Below, piece after piece: positions 46,714 through 55,802 of a stretch of 64,000 bases of DNA; position 1 is the stretch's first letter; every line of letters starts with the position of its first letter. The stretch covers positions 165,446 through 229,445 of the forward strand of contig NZ_ALBQ01000021.1 of the NCBI RefSeq assembly GCF_000282895.1. The letters run 5' to 3'. The notes under the pieces are model-generated. The model worked only from the letters and a program-made list of their open reading frames with translations. It was not told the DNA's origin and ran no database searches. The translations under genes were made by a program, and so were the position numbers. The DNA is from Sphingomonas sp. ATCC 31555. GTDB lineage: Bacteria > Pseudomonadota > Alphaproteobacteria > Sphingomonadales > Sphingomonadaceae.

Positions 46714-49254
46714 ATGCAGCTTGTCATCGTCGAATCGCCCGCCAAGGCGAAAACCATCGAGAAGTATCTCGGCAAGGACTATCGCGTCCTCGCCAGCTAT
46801 GGCCATGTCCGCGATCTGCCGGCCCGCGACGGATCGGTGAATCCCGACGAATCGTTTGCGATGGAGTGGGAAACCTATGCTGACAAGTCGAAGCAGCTGA
46901 AGGCGATCGCCGACGAGGCGAAGAAGGCGGACCGCCTGATCCTCGCGACCGACCCTGATCGCGAAGGCGAGGCGATCAGCTGGCATGTCCGCGAGGTGCT
47001 CAAGAACAAGAAGGCGCTCCCCAAGGAGGTCGAGCGCGTCACCTTCAACGCGATTACCAAGCCCGCGATCCTCGAGGCGATGCAGCGCCCGCGCGAGCTG
47101 GATACCGACCTGATCGACGCGTACCGCGCCCGCCGCGCGCTCGACTATCTCGTCGGCTTCACGCTTTCGCCGGTGCTGTGGCGCAAGCTGCCCGGCGCCA
47201 AGTCGGCGGGCCGCGTCCAGTCGGTCGCGCTGCGACTGATCGTGGGGCGCGAGCGCGAGATCGAAAGCTTCGTCGCGCAGGAATATTGGTCGGTCATCGC
47301 CGAGATGGAATCGGACGGCACGCCGTTCCAGGCGCGTCTCGTCAAGTGGAAGGGCGAGAAGCTCGACCGCCTGTCGATCGGCGACCAGGGCAGCGCCGAG
47401 GCCGCGAAGAAGGCGGTCGAGGAAGGGCGCTTCACAGTGGTCTCGGTCGAGACCAAGCCGGCGATGCGCAACCCGCCGCCGCCCTTCACCACCTCGACGC
47501 TGCAGCAGGAAGCCGCGCGCAAGCTCGGCTTCTCGGCCAGCCACACGATGCGGATCGCGCAGGCGCTCTACGAGGACGGCGCGATCACCTATATGCGTAC
47601 CGACGGCGTCCAGATGGACCCCTCGGCCATCCAGGCGGCGCGCAAGGCAGTCGCCGATCGCTATGACGGCAGCTACGTGCCGGACAAGCCGCGCCAGTAC
47701 CAGACCAAGGCGAAGAACGCCCAGGAAGCCCACGAAGCGATCCGCCCGACGGACTTCAGCAAGGACCGCGCCGGATCGGGCGACCATGCCAAGCTGTACG
47801 ACCTGATCTGGAAGCGCGCGCTCGCGAGCCAGATGGCCTCGGCGCGCATGGAGCGCACCACCGTCGATCTGGCGGACGGCACCGGCCAGCACGGGCTGCG
47901 CGCCACCGGCCAGGTGGTGCTCTTCCCCGGCTATCTCGCGCTTTACGAAGAGGGCAAGGACGACGAGGGCGACGAGGACAGCCGCCGCCTGCCGCGCATG
48001 TCCGAAGGCGCGTCGCCCGCGAAGAAGGCGGTCAACGCCGAGCAGCATTTCACCCAGCCGCCGCCGCGCTTCTCCGAAGCCTCGCTGGTCAAGCGGCTCG
48101 AGGAGCTCGGGATCGGCCGGCCGTCGACCTATGCCTCGATCATCCAGGTGCTCAAGGACCGCGCCTATGTGCGCGTCGAGAAGAACCGCTTCTTCGCCGA
48201 GGAGAGCGGCCGCCTGCTGACCGCGTTCCTCGAACGCTTCTTCGAGAAATACGTCTCGTTCGACTTCACCGCCGATCTGGAGGAAGAGCTGGACGACGTC
48301 TCCGGCGGCCGTGCGGCGTGGCAGGCGGTGCTGGAGGCCTTCTGGCGCGACTTCAAGCCGCGCACCACCGAGGTGATGGAGCAGAAGCCCTCCGACATCA
48401 CCGCGGCGCTCGACCAGTTCCTCGAGCCCTATCTGTTCCCCGCCAAGGCGGACGGCAGCGACCCGCGGCTCTGCCCGAATTGCGGCGTCGGCAAGCTGGC
48501 GCTGCGCGGCGGCCGGTTCGGCGCGTTCGTCGCCTGCTCCAACTATCCCGAGTGCAAGTACACCCGCCGCTTCGGCCAGCCGGGCGGCGAGGGCTCTGAG
48601 GACACCGGGCCGGAAGTGCTGGGCCAGGACCCCGAGACGGGGCTCAATGTCGAGCGCAAGTCGGGGCGGTTCGGGCCGTATATCCAGCTCGGCGAGGGCA
48701 AGGATGCGGCGCGCGCCTCGATCCCGAAGGACATCGATCTCGACCTCGACTGGGCGCTCAAGCTGCTCAAGCTGCCGCGCACCATCGGCAACCACCCGGA
48801 GACGGGCAATCCGATCACCGCCTCGATCGGCCGCTATGGGCCGTATCTGGCGCATGACGGGAAATATGCCCGGCTCCAGTCGACCGCCGAGGTGTTCGAG
48901 ACCGGCATGAACGCGGCGGTGGTCAAGCTCGCCGAGGCGGCGGCGGGCGGCGGCAGGCCTGCGCGCGGGGCGGCACGCGAGCCGCTCAAGGTGTTCGGCA
49001 AGCATCCGCGTACCGATGCCGAGATCAAGCTGATGGAAGGCCGCTATGGCCCCTATCTCACCGATGGCGAGACCAACGCGACGCTGCCCAAGACGATCGA
49101 CAAGGATGCGCTGACGCTGGAGGAGGCCGCCCAGCTGATTGATGCCAAGGCAGCGGCGGGCCCAGCAAAGGGCAAGAAGAAGCCGGCCAAGAAGGGGCCG
49201 GTCAAGAAGGCCGCGGCGAAAAAGGCACCGGCGAAGAAGAAGGCGGCCGGCTGA
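46714..49254 (+). CDS. topA: DNA topoisomerase I
   Basis: Type IA topoisomerase that relaxes negative supercoils. 846 residues. Toprim: VIVESPAKAKTIEKYLG and TDPDREGEAISWH; active-site Tyr293 in AITYMRTDGVQMD; one tetracysteine zinc finger starting at Cys587 (CPNCGVGKL...CSNYPEC), then topoisomerase C-terminal repeats of the GRYGPYL type, ending in a lysine/alanine-rich tail (about residues 810-846) that should bind DNA. Such basic tails are usual in alphaproteobacterial TopA. Confidence 0.97.
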   Translation: MQLVIVESPAKAKTIEKYLGKDYRVLASYGHVRDLPARDGSVNPDESFAMEWETYADKSKQLKAIADEAKKADRLILATDPDREGEAISWHVREVLKNKKALPKEVERVTFNAITKPAILEAMQRPRELDTDLIDAYRARRALDYLVGFTLSPVLWRKLPGAKSAGRVQSVALRLIVGREREIESFVAQEYWSVIAEMESDGTPFQARLVKWKGEKLDRLSIGDQGSAEAAKKAVEEGRFTVVSVETKPAMRNPPPPFTTSTLQQEAARKLGFSASHTMRIAQALYEDGAITYMRTDGVQMDPSAIQAARKAVADRYDGSYVPDKPRQYQTKAKNAQEAHEAIRPTDFSKDRAGSGDHAKLYDLIWKRALASQMASARMERTTVDLADGTGQHGLRATGQVVLFPGYLALYEEGKDDEGDEDSRRLPRMSEGASPAKKAVNAEQHFTQPPPRFSEASLVKRLEELGIGRPSTYASIIQVLKDRAYVRVEKNRFFAEESGRLLTAFLERFFEKYVSFDFTADLEEELDDVSGGRAAWQAVLEAFWRDFKPRTTEVMEQKPSDITAALDQFLEPYLFPAKADGSDPRLCPNCGVGKLALRGGRFGAFVACSNYPECKYTRRFGQPGGEGSEDTGPEVLGQDPETGLNVERKSGRFGPYIQLGEGKDAARASIPKDIDLDLDWALKLLKLPRTIGNHPETGNPITASIGRYGPYLAHDGKYARLQSTAEVFETGMNAAVVKLAEAAAGGGRPARGAAREPLKVFGKHPRTDAEIKLMEGRYGPYLTDGETNATLPKTIDKDALTLEEAAQLIDAKAAAGPAKGKKKPAKKGPVKKAAAKKAPAKKKAAG

Positions 49255-49263
49255 GGATAGGGC

Positions 49264-49560
49264 TCAGGCTGCGCGGCTCTCCAGGCCGCGCAGCCAGGCG
49301 CGTGCTGCCTTTTGCGCGGTGATGATTTCGCGCGCGGTCATGTCCTCCGCGATCTCGGCGCGGCAGGCCTGGGCGGCGGTGCTGCCGGTCATCGCCGCGA
49401 TGTTGAACCATTTGTGTGCCTCGACCAGGTCGATCGTCACGCCTTCGGCTCCGCTGGAATAAACGACGCCCAGGTCGAAACACGCATCGGCACTGCCGCG
49501 GGCGGCATCGTTCAAGCGGCTCTCTATCAGAAAGCGCGCAGTCTTGTGGCTGTTGGCCAT
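49264..49560 (-). CDS. small Sel1-like repeat protein (98 aa)
   Basis: A 98-residue protein with one or two Sel1/TPR-like helices (GSADACFDLGVVYSSGAEGVTIDLVEAHKWFNIAAMTGSTAAQACRAEIAEDM); the LVEAHKWFNIAA segment is typical of Sel1 repeats. No signal peptide. Its stop is 9 bases from the end of topA on the other strand. Likely a small adaptor; partner unknown. Confidence 0.8.
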   Translation of the reverse strand: MANSHKTARFLIESRLNDAARGSADACFDLGVVYSSGAEGVTIDLVEAHKWFNIAAMTGSTAAQACRAEIAEDMTAREIITAQKAARAWLRGLESRAA

Positions 49561-49645
49561 CTGGCAAATCCCTGTTCAACGCTTCGTTGCACAAGGTTTG
49601 CGTCCGAACGGACAACAAAAGGTTAAACGGCTTAACCGTATTAAT

Positions 49646-50479
49646 TCATAGGACGGGGATGTTGTCGATCAGCCGGGTGCCGCCGATACGTGCAGCAGCA
49701 AGCAGACGCATCGGTTTTCCTTCCAGCGGCGCGCCCAGCGACTCGGCGTCGGCGAGCGTGACATAGTCGACCTCGAACCCGGCTGCCGTCAGCGTGTCGC
49801 GTGCCTGCGCCAGCGCTGCTTCCGGATCGCCGCCCTCGGCAATGGCCTTGGCAGCGGCGCCGAGCGCGCGGGGCAAGGCCACGGCGCGCGCGCGATCTTC
49901 AGGCATCAGATAGGCGTTGCGCGAGGAGAGGGCGAGGCCGTCATCCTCGCGCTGGGTGGGCACGCCCAGGATTTCGATGCCCATGTCCAGGTCCGCCACC
50001 AGCCGGCGAATCACCTGCAGCTGCTGCCAGTCCTTCTCGCCGAACAGCGCCACGTCGGGCCGCACTTGGTGGAACAGCTTGGTGACGACGGTAGCGACTC
50101 CGTCGAAATGGCCCGGCCGATGGGCACCGTCGAGAAGGTCGCTGATACCCGACACCCGCACGCTGGTCGCAAAGCCTTCCGGGTACATCGCTTCGGCGCT
50201 CGGCATCCACAGCAGGTCGACCCCGGCGTTGGTGAGCATCCGCGAATCGGCCTGCTCGCGACGCGGATACTTCGCCAGGTCCTCGTTCGGTCCGAACTGG
50301 ATCGGATTGACGAAGATCGAGACGATCACGCGGGTGCCGGCACGCTTGGCGGCTTCCACCAGCGCCATATGCCCGTCATGCAGCGCGCCCATGGTGGGAA
50401 CGAAGGCCAGCCGGGCGCCTTCGCTGCGGAAGGCGTCCAGCGCCTTGCGAAGATCGTCGATCTGGCGAACGGTTTGCAC
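49646..50479 (-). CDS. panC: pantothenate synthetase
   Basis: Joins pantoate and beta-alanine with ATP to make pantothenate. 277 residues. The HIGH-type motif is in FVPTMGALHDGHMALV; FVNPIQFGPNEDLAKYPR, FGEKDWQQLQVIRRLV and the KMSKS-like ALSSRNAYL follow. The start is GTG at 50479; an upstream open frame to 50662 overlaps the divergent mipZ gene and is not supported. Confidence 0.95.
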   Translation of the reverse strand: MQTVRQIDDLRKALDAFRSEGARLAFVPTMGALHDGHMALVEAAKRAGTRVIVSIFVNPIQFGPNEDLAKYPRREQADSRMLTNAGVDLLWMPSAEAMYPEGFATSVRVSGISDLLDGAHRPGHFDGVATVVTKLFHQVRPDVALFGEKDWQQLQVIRRLVADLDMGIEILGVPTQREDDGLALSSRNAYLMPEDRARAVALPRALGAAAKAIAEGGDPEAALAQARDTLTAAGFEVDYVTLADAESLGAPLEGKPMRLLAAARIGGTRLIDNIPVL

Positions 50480-50559
50480 GCTTTGGCACTTTCGATATGG
50501 ATGGAAGCGCGGCCTTCTATGGGGGGGAGGCGGCGCGATCAAGTGAAGGAATGCCTGCT

Positions 50560-51354
50560 TTGAATCAGCCAGCCAAACGCCTGCACGTGCTGGTATTTGC
50601 CAACGAGAAGGGCGGAACCGGCAAATCCACCACCGCCGTCCATGCGGCGATCGCGCTGGCATCCAAGGGCGCGCGCGTCGCCTGTTTCGATTTGGATCAT
50701 CGCCAGCGCACGATGGGTCGATATCTCGACAATCGGCGGACGACGATTCGCCGCACCGGTCGCGAACTGCCCATGCCGGTCTACGAAACCCATGACGGCG
50801 AGAGCATGGACTATTTCACCGAAACGCTCGATCGCCTGGGGGAGGGCGCCGACTTCCTGGTGATCGACACGCCGGGCCGCGACGACAAGTTCGCCCGCAT
50901 CTCGGTCACCAATGCCGATACGCTCGTCACGCCGATGAACGACAGCTTCGTCGATTTCGACCTGATCGGCCAGGTCGATCCGGATACCTTCCGCGTCACC
51001 CGTCCCAGCTTCTATTCGGAAATGATCTGGGAATCGCGCAAGCGCCGCGCCAAGGCCGATGGCGAGACGATCGACTGGGTCGTCCTGCGCAACCGCATGC
51101 AGCACATCGAGGCGCGCAACATGCGGCGCGTGTCGGAGGCGATCGATCAGCTTTCCAAGCGCGTCGGCTTTCGCGTGATTTCAGGGCTCTCGGAGCGCGT
51201 GATCTATCGCGAGCTGTTTCCGCAGGGGCTCACGATGCTCGATTCGCGCGAATTCGGCGAAATGGGCCTCAGCCACGTCGCGGCGCGGCAGGAACTGCGC
51301 GAGATGATGGCGGGCCTCGCCCTGCCGGACGTCGCCGCGCCGCTGTTCGCCTGA
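50560..51354 (+). CDS. mipZ: division-plane positioning ATPase MipZ
   Basis: ParA/MinD-superfamily ATPase that forms a gradient from ParB-bound poles and inhibits FtsZ, placing the Z ring at midcell. Deviant Walker A NEKGGTGKST at about residues 15-24; FDLDHRQRTMGRYLDNRR, VIDTPGRDD, VTPMNDSFVDFDLIGQVDP, VVLRNRM and RVIYRELFPQGLT match Caulobacter MipZ closely by memory. GAAGGA (50545-50550) abuts the ATG at 50551 but is 9 bases before the TTG at 50560, so TTG is the likelier start. The next gene begins on its stop codon. Confidence 0.93.
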   Translation: MNQPAKRLHVLVFANEKGGTGKSTTAVHAAIALASKGARVACFDLDHRQRTMGRYLDNRRTTIRRTGRELPMPVYETHDGESMDYFTETLDRLGEGADFLVIDTPGRDDKFARISVTNADTLVTPMNDSFVDFDLIGQVDPDTFRVTRPSFYSEMIWESRKRRAKADGETIDWVVLRNRMQHIEARNMRRVSEAIDQLSKRVGFRVISGLSERVIYRELFPQGLTMLDSREFGEMGLSHVAARQELREMMAGLALPDVAAPLFA

Positions 51355-51617
51355 TGGTCAAGGTCGTCCTTGCCGCCTTGCTGCTCTACCTTGCGTGGCG
51401 CTGGCTGCAGCCCAAGAAAAAGACGCTGGCCGCGCCGATGCCGCGGCTGGGCGAGGGCGAGGCGCGGGCGATCCTCGGCATCGACGCGGCGGCCGGGCCG
51501 GACGAGATTCGCGCCGCGCACCGCCGGCTGGTTGCGGCAGTGCATCCGGATCGCGGCGGCTCGACCGAACTGACGCGCCGGATCAATCTTGCCCGCGATA
51601 CGTTGCTGCGCAACTGA
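51354..51617 (+). CDS. membrane-anchored small J-domain protein
   Basis: An 87-residue protein with one N-terminal transmembrane helix (about 4-18, VVLAALLLYLAWRWL) and a minimal J-domain carrying the HPD motif at residues 64-66 (AAVHPDRGGS). This layout resembles Pam18/Tim14 and the C-terminal part of bacterial DjlA-like proteins; the J-domain should stimulate DnaK at the membrane. It overlaps mipZ by one base, so the two are probably translated together; a link between division positioning and a chaperone is inference. Confidence 0.88.
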   Translation: MVKVVLAALLLYLAWRWLQPKKKTLAAPMPRLGEGEARAILGIDAAAGPDEIRAAHRRLVAAVHPDRGGSTELTRRINLARDTLLRN

Positions 51618-51755
51618 TCTGCGTCCCGAAACCGTAACAGTTTGCTCGCAACGATGGTGCGGTGCAAAATAGGGACGATCCGGCACCTGTCGCGGCTTGC
51701 AACTTTCCTAGCAGTCGATGATTAGGCGCGCATCTTTTCTTTCGGGAGGGCATGA

Positions 51756-53144
51756 ATGACGCATCGTTTCGACCCCACGTCGCTGCGTGAATATGATATC
51801 CGTGGCATTGTCGGAAAGACGCTGGGTCCGGACGACGCCCGCGCGATCGGCCGCGGCTTCGCCACGCTGCTGCGCCGCGCCGGCGGGCGCCGGGTGGCAG
51901 TGGGCCGTGATGGCCGCATCTCCTCGCCGATGCTGGAAGAAGCGCTGATCGAAGGCCTCACCAAGTCGGGCTGCGACGTGGTGCGCACCGGCATGGGCCC
52001 CACGCCGATGCTATATTATGCCGAGGCAACGCTGGAGGTGGATGGCGGCATCCAGATTACCGGCAGCCACAATCCCGGCAACTATAACGGCTTCAAGATG
52101 GTGTTCCAGCACCGCTCGTTCTTCGGCCAGGATATCCAGACGCTGGGCAAGATGGCGGCGGAGGGCGATTGGGACGAAGGCGACGGCACCGAAACCGTCA
52201 CGGATGCCGACATCGAGGACCTGTATGTCGGCCGCCTGATCGCCGGCTATGCGGGTGGTTCGTTCAAGATCGGCTGGGACGCCGGCAACGGCGCCGCCGG
52301 CCCGGTGATCGAAAAGCTCGTCAAGCTGTTGCCGGGTGAGCACCACACGCTGTTCACCGATGTGGACGGTAACTTCCCCAATCATCATCCCGATCCTACC
52401 GAGGAAAAGAACCTCGCCGATCTGAAGAAGCTCGTCGCCGAGAAGAATCTCGATTTCGGACTTGCGTTCGACGGCGACGGCGATCGCCTGGGCGCGATCG
52501 ACGGCCAGGGCCGGGTGGTCTGGGGCGACCAGCTCCTCTCCATCCTCGCCGAGCCGGTGCTGCGGGTCGATCCCGGCGCCACGATCATCGCCGACGTGAA
52601 GGCCAGCCAGGCGCTGTATGACCGGATTGCGGAACTGGGCGGCAAGCCGGTGATGTGGAAGACCGGTCACAGCCTGATCAAGACCAAGATGAAGGAAACC
52701 GGCGCCCCGCTCGCGGGCGAGATGAGCGGCCACATCTTCTTCGCGCAGGACTATTACGGCTTCGACGACGCGCAGTACGCCGCCGTTCGGCTGATCCAGG
52801 CCGTGCATGTGATCGGCAAGTCGCTCACCCAGCTGAAGAACGAGATGCCGGCGATGGTCAACACGCCGGAGATGCGCTTCCAGGTCGATGAGAGCCGCAA
52901 GTTCCCGGTGATCGACGAAGTGCTCGATCGGTTGGAAGCGGACGGCGCAGAGGTGGATCGCACCGATGGCGCGCGCGTCAACACCCCCGATGGCTGGTGG
53001 CTGCTCCGCGCGTCCAACACCCAGGACGTGCTGGTCGCCCGCGCCGAAGCGAAGAGCGAGGAAGGTCTGGAACGCCTGATGGCGCAGATCGACGACCAGC
53101 TCGGCAAGAGCGGCATCGTCCGCGGCGAACAGGCCGCCCACTGA
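51756..53144 (+). CDS. pgmG: phosphomannomutase/phosphoglucomutase
   Basis: Interconverts hexose 1- and 6-phosphates for exopolysaccharide and LPS sugar nucleotides; the bifunctional AlgC/PgmG class. 462 residues. N-terminal REYDIRGIVG, phosphoserine Ser104 in ITGSHNPGNYNGFK, magnesium loop DGDGDR (Asp239, 241, 243), sugar loop GEMSGHIFF, and C-terminal phosphate loop LLRASNTQDVLVARAEA. ATG at 51756 with GGGAGG about 8 bases upstream. A hairpin terminator follows. Confidence 0.95.
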   Translation: MTHRFDPTSLREYDIRGIVGKTLGPDDARAIGRGFATLLRRAGGRRVAVGRDGRISSPMLEEALIEGLTKSGCDVVRTGMGPTPMLYYAEATLEVDGGIQITGSHNPGNYNGFKMVFQHRSFFGQDIQTLGKMAAEGDWDEGDGTETVTDADIEDLYVGRLIAGYAGGSFKIGWDAGNGAAGPVIEKLVKLLPGEHHTLFTDVDGNFPNHHPDPTEEKNLADLKKLVAEKNLDFGLAFDGDGDRLGAIDGQGRVVWGDQLLSILAEPVLRVDPGATIIADVKASQALYDRIAELGGKPVMWKTGHSLIKTKMKETGAPLAGEMSGHIFFAQDYYGFDDAQYAAVRLIQAVHVIGKSLTQLKNEMPAMVNTPEMRFQVDESRKFPVIDEVLDRLEADGAEVDRTDGARVNTPDGWWLLRASNTQDVLVARAEAKSEEGLERLMAQIDDQLGKSGIVRGEQAAH

Positions 53145-53151
53145 TCGCGCG

Positions 53152-53184
53152 GCCGCCCGCTTCCGTCGTTCGGGAGCGGGCGGC
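53152..53184 (+). terminator. hairpin terminator after pgmG
   Basis: GCCGCCCGCTTCC (53152-53164) pairs with GGGAGCGGGCGGC (53172-53184) with two mismatches, 7 bases after the pgmG stop. No clean T-run follows. Confidence 0.6.
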
Positions 53185-53232
53185 TGGCGCTTTCGGCTGG
53201 CATTTCGGGCCGAAACCCCCCACATCGCGGGC

Positions 53233-53997
53233 ATGGCATCGCCACCCCCCTCGATCATTCGCGTCATCGATCTGGAAACGACCGGCGACAAGCCGCCCAC
53301 CCATGCGGTGTGCGAAATCGGCTGGCAGGACGTCGCGCTCGGGCCCGATGGCCGGTGGGAGCTGCAGGGTGAAGGCGGCAGTCGCCTGGTCAATCCCGGG
53401 CGCGGCATTCCCCCGCTCACCATGGCGATCCATCACATCCGCGATGAGGATGTGGCGGAAGCGCCCTATTGGCACGACGTCGCCCGGCCGATCCTCGATC
53501 CCTGGCCGCGCCGCGTAGCACTTGCCGCGCATCGCGCCACCTTCGAGGAACAGTTCTGCACGCCCGCGCTCACCCGCGGCGCCGACTGGATCTGCACCTG
53601 GAAATGCGCGCTGCGGCTCTGGCCGGATTGTCCCGGCTTCTCCAACCAGATGCTGCGTTACTGGCGCCGGCCTGAGGGGCTGGAGCATGAACGCGGCCTG
53701 CCCGCGCACCGCGCCTTTCCCGACGCCTATGTCACCGCATTCCACCTGCGCGACATGCTCAACGAAGCGAGCGTGGCGCAGCTGATCGAATGGTCCAGTC
53801 AGCCGGGGCTGCTGCCGCGCGTCCGCTACGGCCCCGATCGCGGCAAGGAATGGAACGAGATCTCGGAGGATTCGCTGGAAGGCTTCCTCACCGATCGCGA
53901 CGAGGATGTACGCTTCACCGCCGAGACCGAGCTGGCCCGCCGCCGCGGCGGTGCCCCGGTGGGGCGCGGGAGCTCGACCCAGCGGCTGCTGTTTTAA
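53233..53997 (+). CDS. DnaQ-like 3'-5' exonuclease
   Basis: A 254-residue DEDD-family exonuclease. Exo I VIDLETTGD (Asp13, Glu15), Exo II AAHRATFEEQF, and Exo III HRAFPDAYVT (His and Asp), so it is the DEDDh type. The C-terminal 70 residues (SDxxEGFLTDRDEDVRFTAETELARRRG) form a helical extension not found in the polymerase III epsilon subunit itself. Likely a stand-alone nuclease in repair or RNA turnover. Confidence 0.88.
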   Translation: MASPPPSIIRVIDLETTGDKPPTHAVCEIGWQDVALGPDGRWELQGEGGSRLVNPGRGIPPLTMAIHHIRDEDVAEAPYWHDVARPILDPWPRRVALAAHRATFEEQFCTPALTRGADWICTWKCALRLWPDCPGFSNQMLRYWRRPEGLEHERGLPAHRAFPDAYVTAFHLRDMLNEASVAQLIEWSSQPGLLPRVRYGPDRGKEWNEISEDSLEGFLTDRDEDVRFTAETELARRRGGAPVGRGSSTQRLLF

Positions 53998-54151
53998 GCC
54001 ATCCAGATCCTCTCCGGAACGGGGGGGGCCATGCGCAGGCGGGGGTGGAGGGGGATCTCCGCGGGTCAGTCCGATGTCGAGGCACTCACCACCGCCTTCG
54101 GCGACGGTCCCCGTCCGAGTGCCGGGAGGATCGGGAACGCGTTTTCACCTA

Positions 54152-54175
54152 CCAAAGGTTAACCCCTTTGGGGTT
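54152..54175 (+). promoter_or_regulatory. overlapping alternative hairpins in the tol-pal leader
   Basis: CCAAAGG (54152-54158) can pair with CCTTTGG (54165-54171), and AACCCC (54161-54166) with GGGGTT (54170-54175). The two pairings share bases and cannot form together. They end 35 bases before the ybgC start. Such mutual exclusion could be a switch or chance. Confidence 0.3.
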
Positions 54176-54210
54176 CCGCTACGACACCGCCTCCGCTAGG
54201 AGGCCAATCC

Positions 54211-54663
54211 ATGACCAGCAGCGTCCAAGCCCCTGTCGGCCGCCTCGACGGCTGCGAGCATCGCTTTGCGCTACAGGTCTATTTCGAAGACACCGATCTT
54301 ACCGGCGTGGTCTATCACGCCAATTATCTGCGCTATATGGAGCGCGCGCGATCGGACATGCTGGAATGCGCTGGCATCGATCAGCGTGCGGTGTTCGAAG
54401 CGGGCGGGGGCGCCTATGCCGTCGCCGGTCTCGATATCCGCTATCGTGCGCCCGCGAAACTCGGCGATCGGCTGGTCGTTGTCAGCCGGGTAACCCGCCT
54501 GCGCGCCGCCGCCGTCGATATTCAGCAACGAGTCATGCGGAACGAAACTATACTCGCGGAAGCGTCCGTGGCGGTGGCATTCGTCGCCCCCGGCGGTCGT
54601 CCGCGGCGGCAGCCCGCCGAATGGCTGGCTGCGTTCGAACCGCTCGTGTGGAAGGAGAAGTAA
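54211..54663 (+). CDS. ybgC: acyl-CoA thioesterase YbgC
   Basis: Hot-dog-fold thioesterase that opens the tol-pal operon in most proteobacteria. 150 residues; active-site block YFEDTDLTGVVYHANYLRYMERAR is diagnostic. ATG at 54211 with AGGAGG upstream. The role in the Tol system may involve phospholipid metabolism at the inner membrane. Confidence 0.95.
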   Translation: MTSSVQAPVGRLDGCEHRFALQVYFEDTDLTGVVYHANYLRYMERARSDMLECAGIDQRAVFEAGGGAYAVAGLDIRYRAPAKLGDRLVVVSRVTRLRAAAVDIQQRVMRNETILAEASVAVAFVAPGGRPRRQPAEWLAAFEPLVWKEK

Positions 54664-54669
54664 GCGTCC

Positions 54670-55356
54670 ATGCCGCCTGTCACAACCGGTGCCGTCCTGT
54701 CGCCGATCCACCTGTTTCTGGAAGCCGATATCGTCGTCAAGCTGGTGATGGTCGGCCTGCTGCTGGCCAGCCTGTGGACCTGGGCGATCATCATCGGCTT
54801 CGCGCTCAAGGCCGGCGGCGTTCGCAAGGAAATGCAGCGCTTCGAGACCGAGTATCGCGAGGCGGATGATTTCGACGAGTTCCATCGCCGTGCCGCCGGC
54901 CGCGATCAGCCGATCGCGCGCGTGTTCGCCGCCGGCGTCAGCGAATGGCGCCGCTCGACCGCGGGCAAGACGATCGACCGCGAAGGCACGCGCGAGCGCC
55001 TCGCCACTGCGATGGGTGCCACGGTCGCGATGGAGATCGATCGGCTGGCGGATCGGCTGAACTTCCTCGCCACGGTCGGTTCGGTCGCTCCCTTTGTCGG
55101 CCTGTTCGGCACCGTCTGGGGTATCATGCGCGCCTTTACAGGCATCGCCGCGGCGCAGAGCTCGTCGCTCGCCGTCGTCGCGCCCGGCATCGCGGAAGCG
55201 CTGTTCGCCACGGCGATCGGCCTGTTCGCTGCCATTCCGGCGGTGATCGCATACAATCGCTACAGCCATGTGGTGAACCGCATCGAGGCGCGGCTCAACC
55301 GCTTTGCCGACGGCTTCCACGCGACGCTCAGCCGCCGCCTGGAGATGGAGGGCTGA
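54670..55356 (+). CDS. tolQ: Tol-Pal system protein TolQ
   Basis: Inner-membrane proton-channel subunit with TolR, powering TolA. 228 residues with three transmembrane helices (about 20-42, 135-155, 167-190). Typical blocks: FLATVGSVAPFVGLFGTVWGIMRAF and VAPGIAEALFATAIGLFAAIPAVIAYN. ATG 6 bases after ybgC. Confidence 0.96.
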   Translation: MPPVTTGAVLSPIHLFLEADIVVKLVMVGLLLASLWTWAIIIGFALKAGGVRKEMQRFETEYREADDFDEFHRRAAGRDQPIARVFAAGVSEWRRSTAGKTIDREGTRERLATAMGATVAMEIDRLADRLNFLATVGSVAPFVGLFGTVWGIMRAFTGIAAAQSSSLAVVAPGIAEALFATAIGLFAAIPAVIAYNRYSHVVNRIEARLNRFADGFHATLSRRLEMEG

Positions 55357-55360
55357 GCCT

Positions 55361-55801
<441 letters not shown>

Positions 55802-55802
55802 C

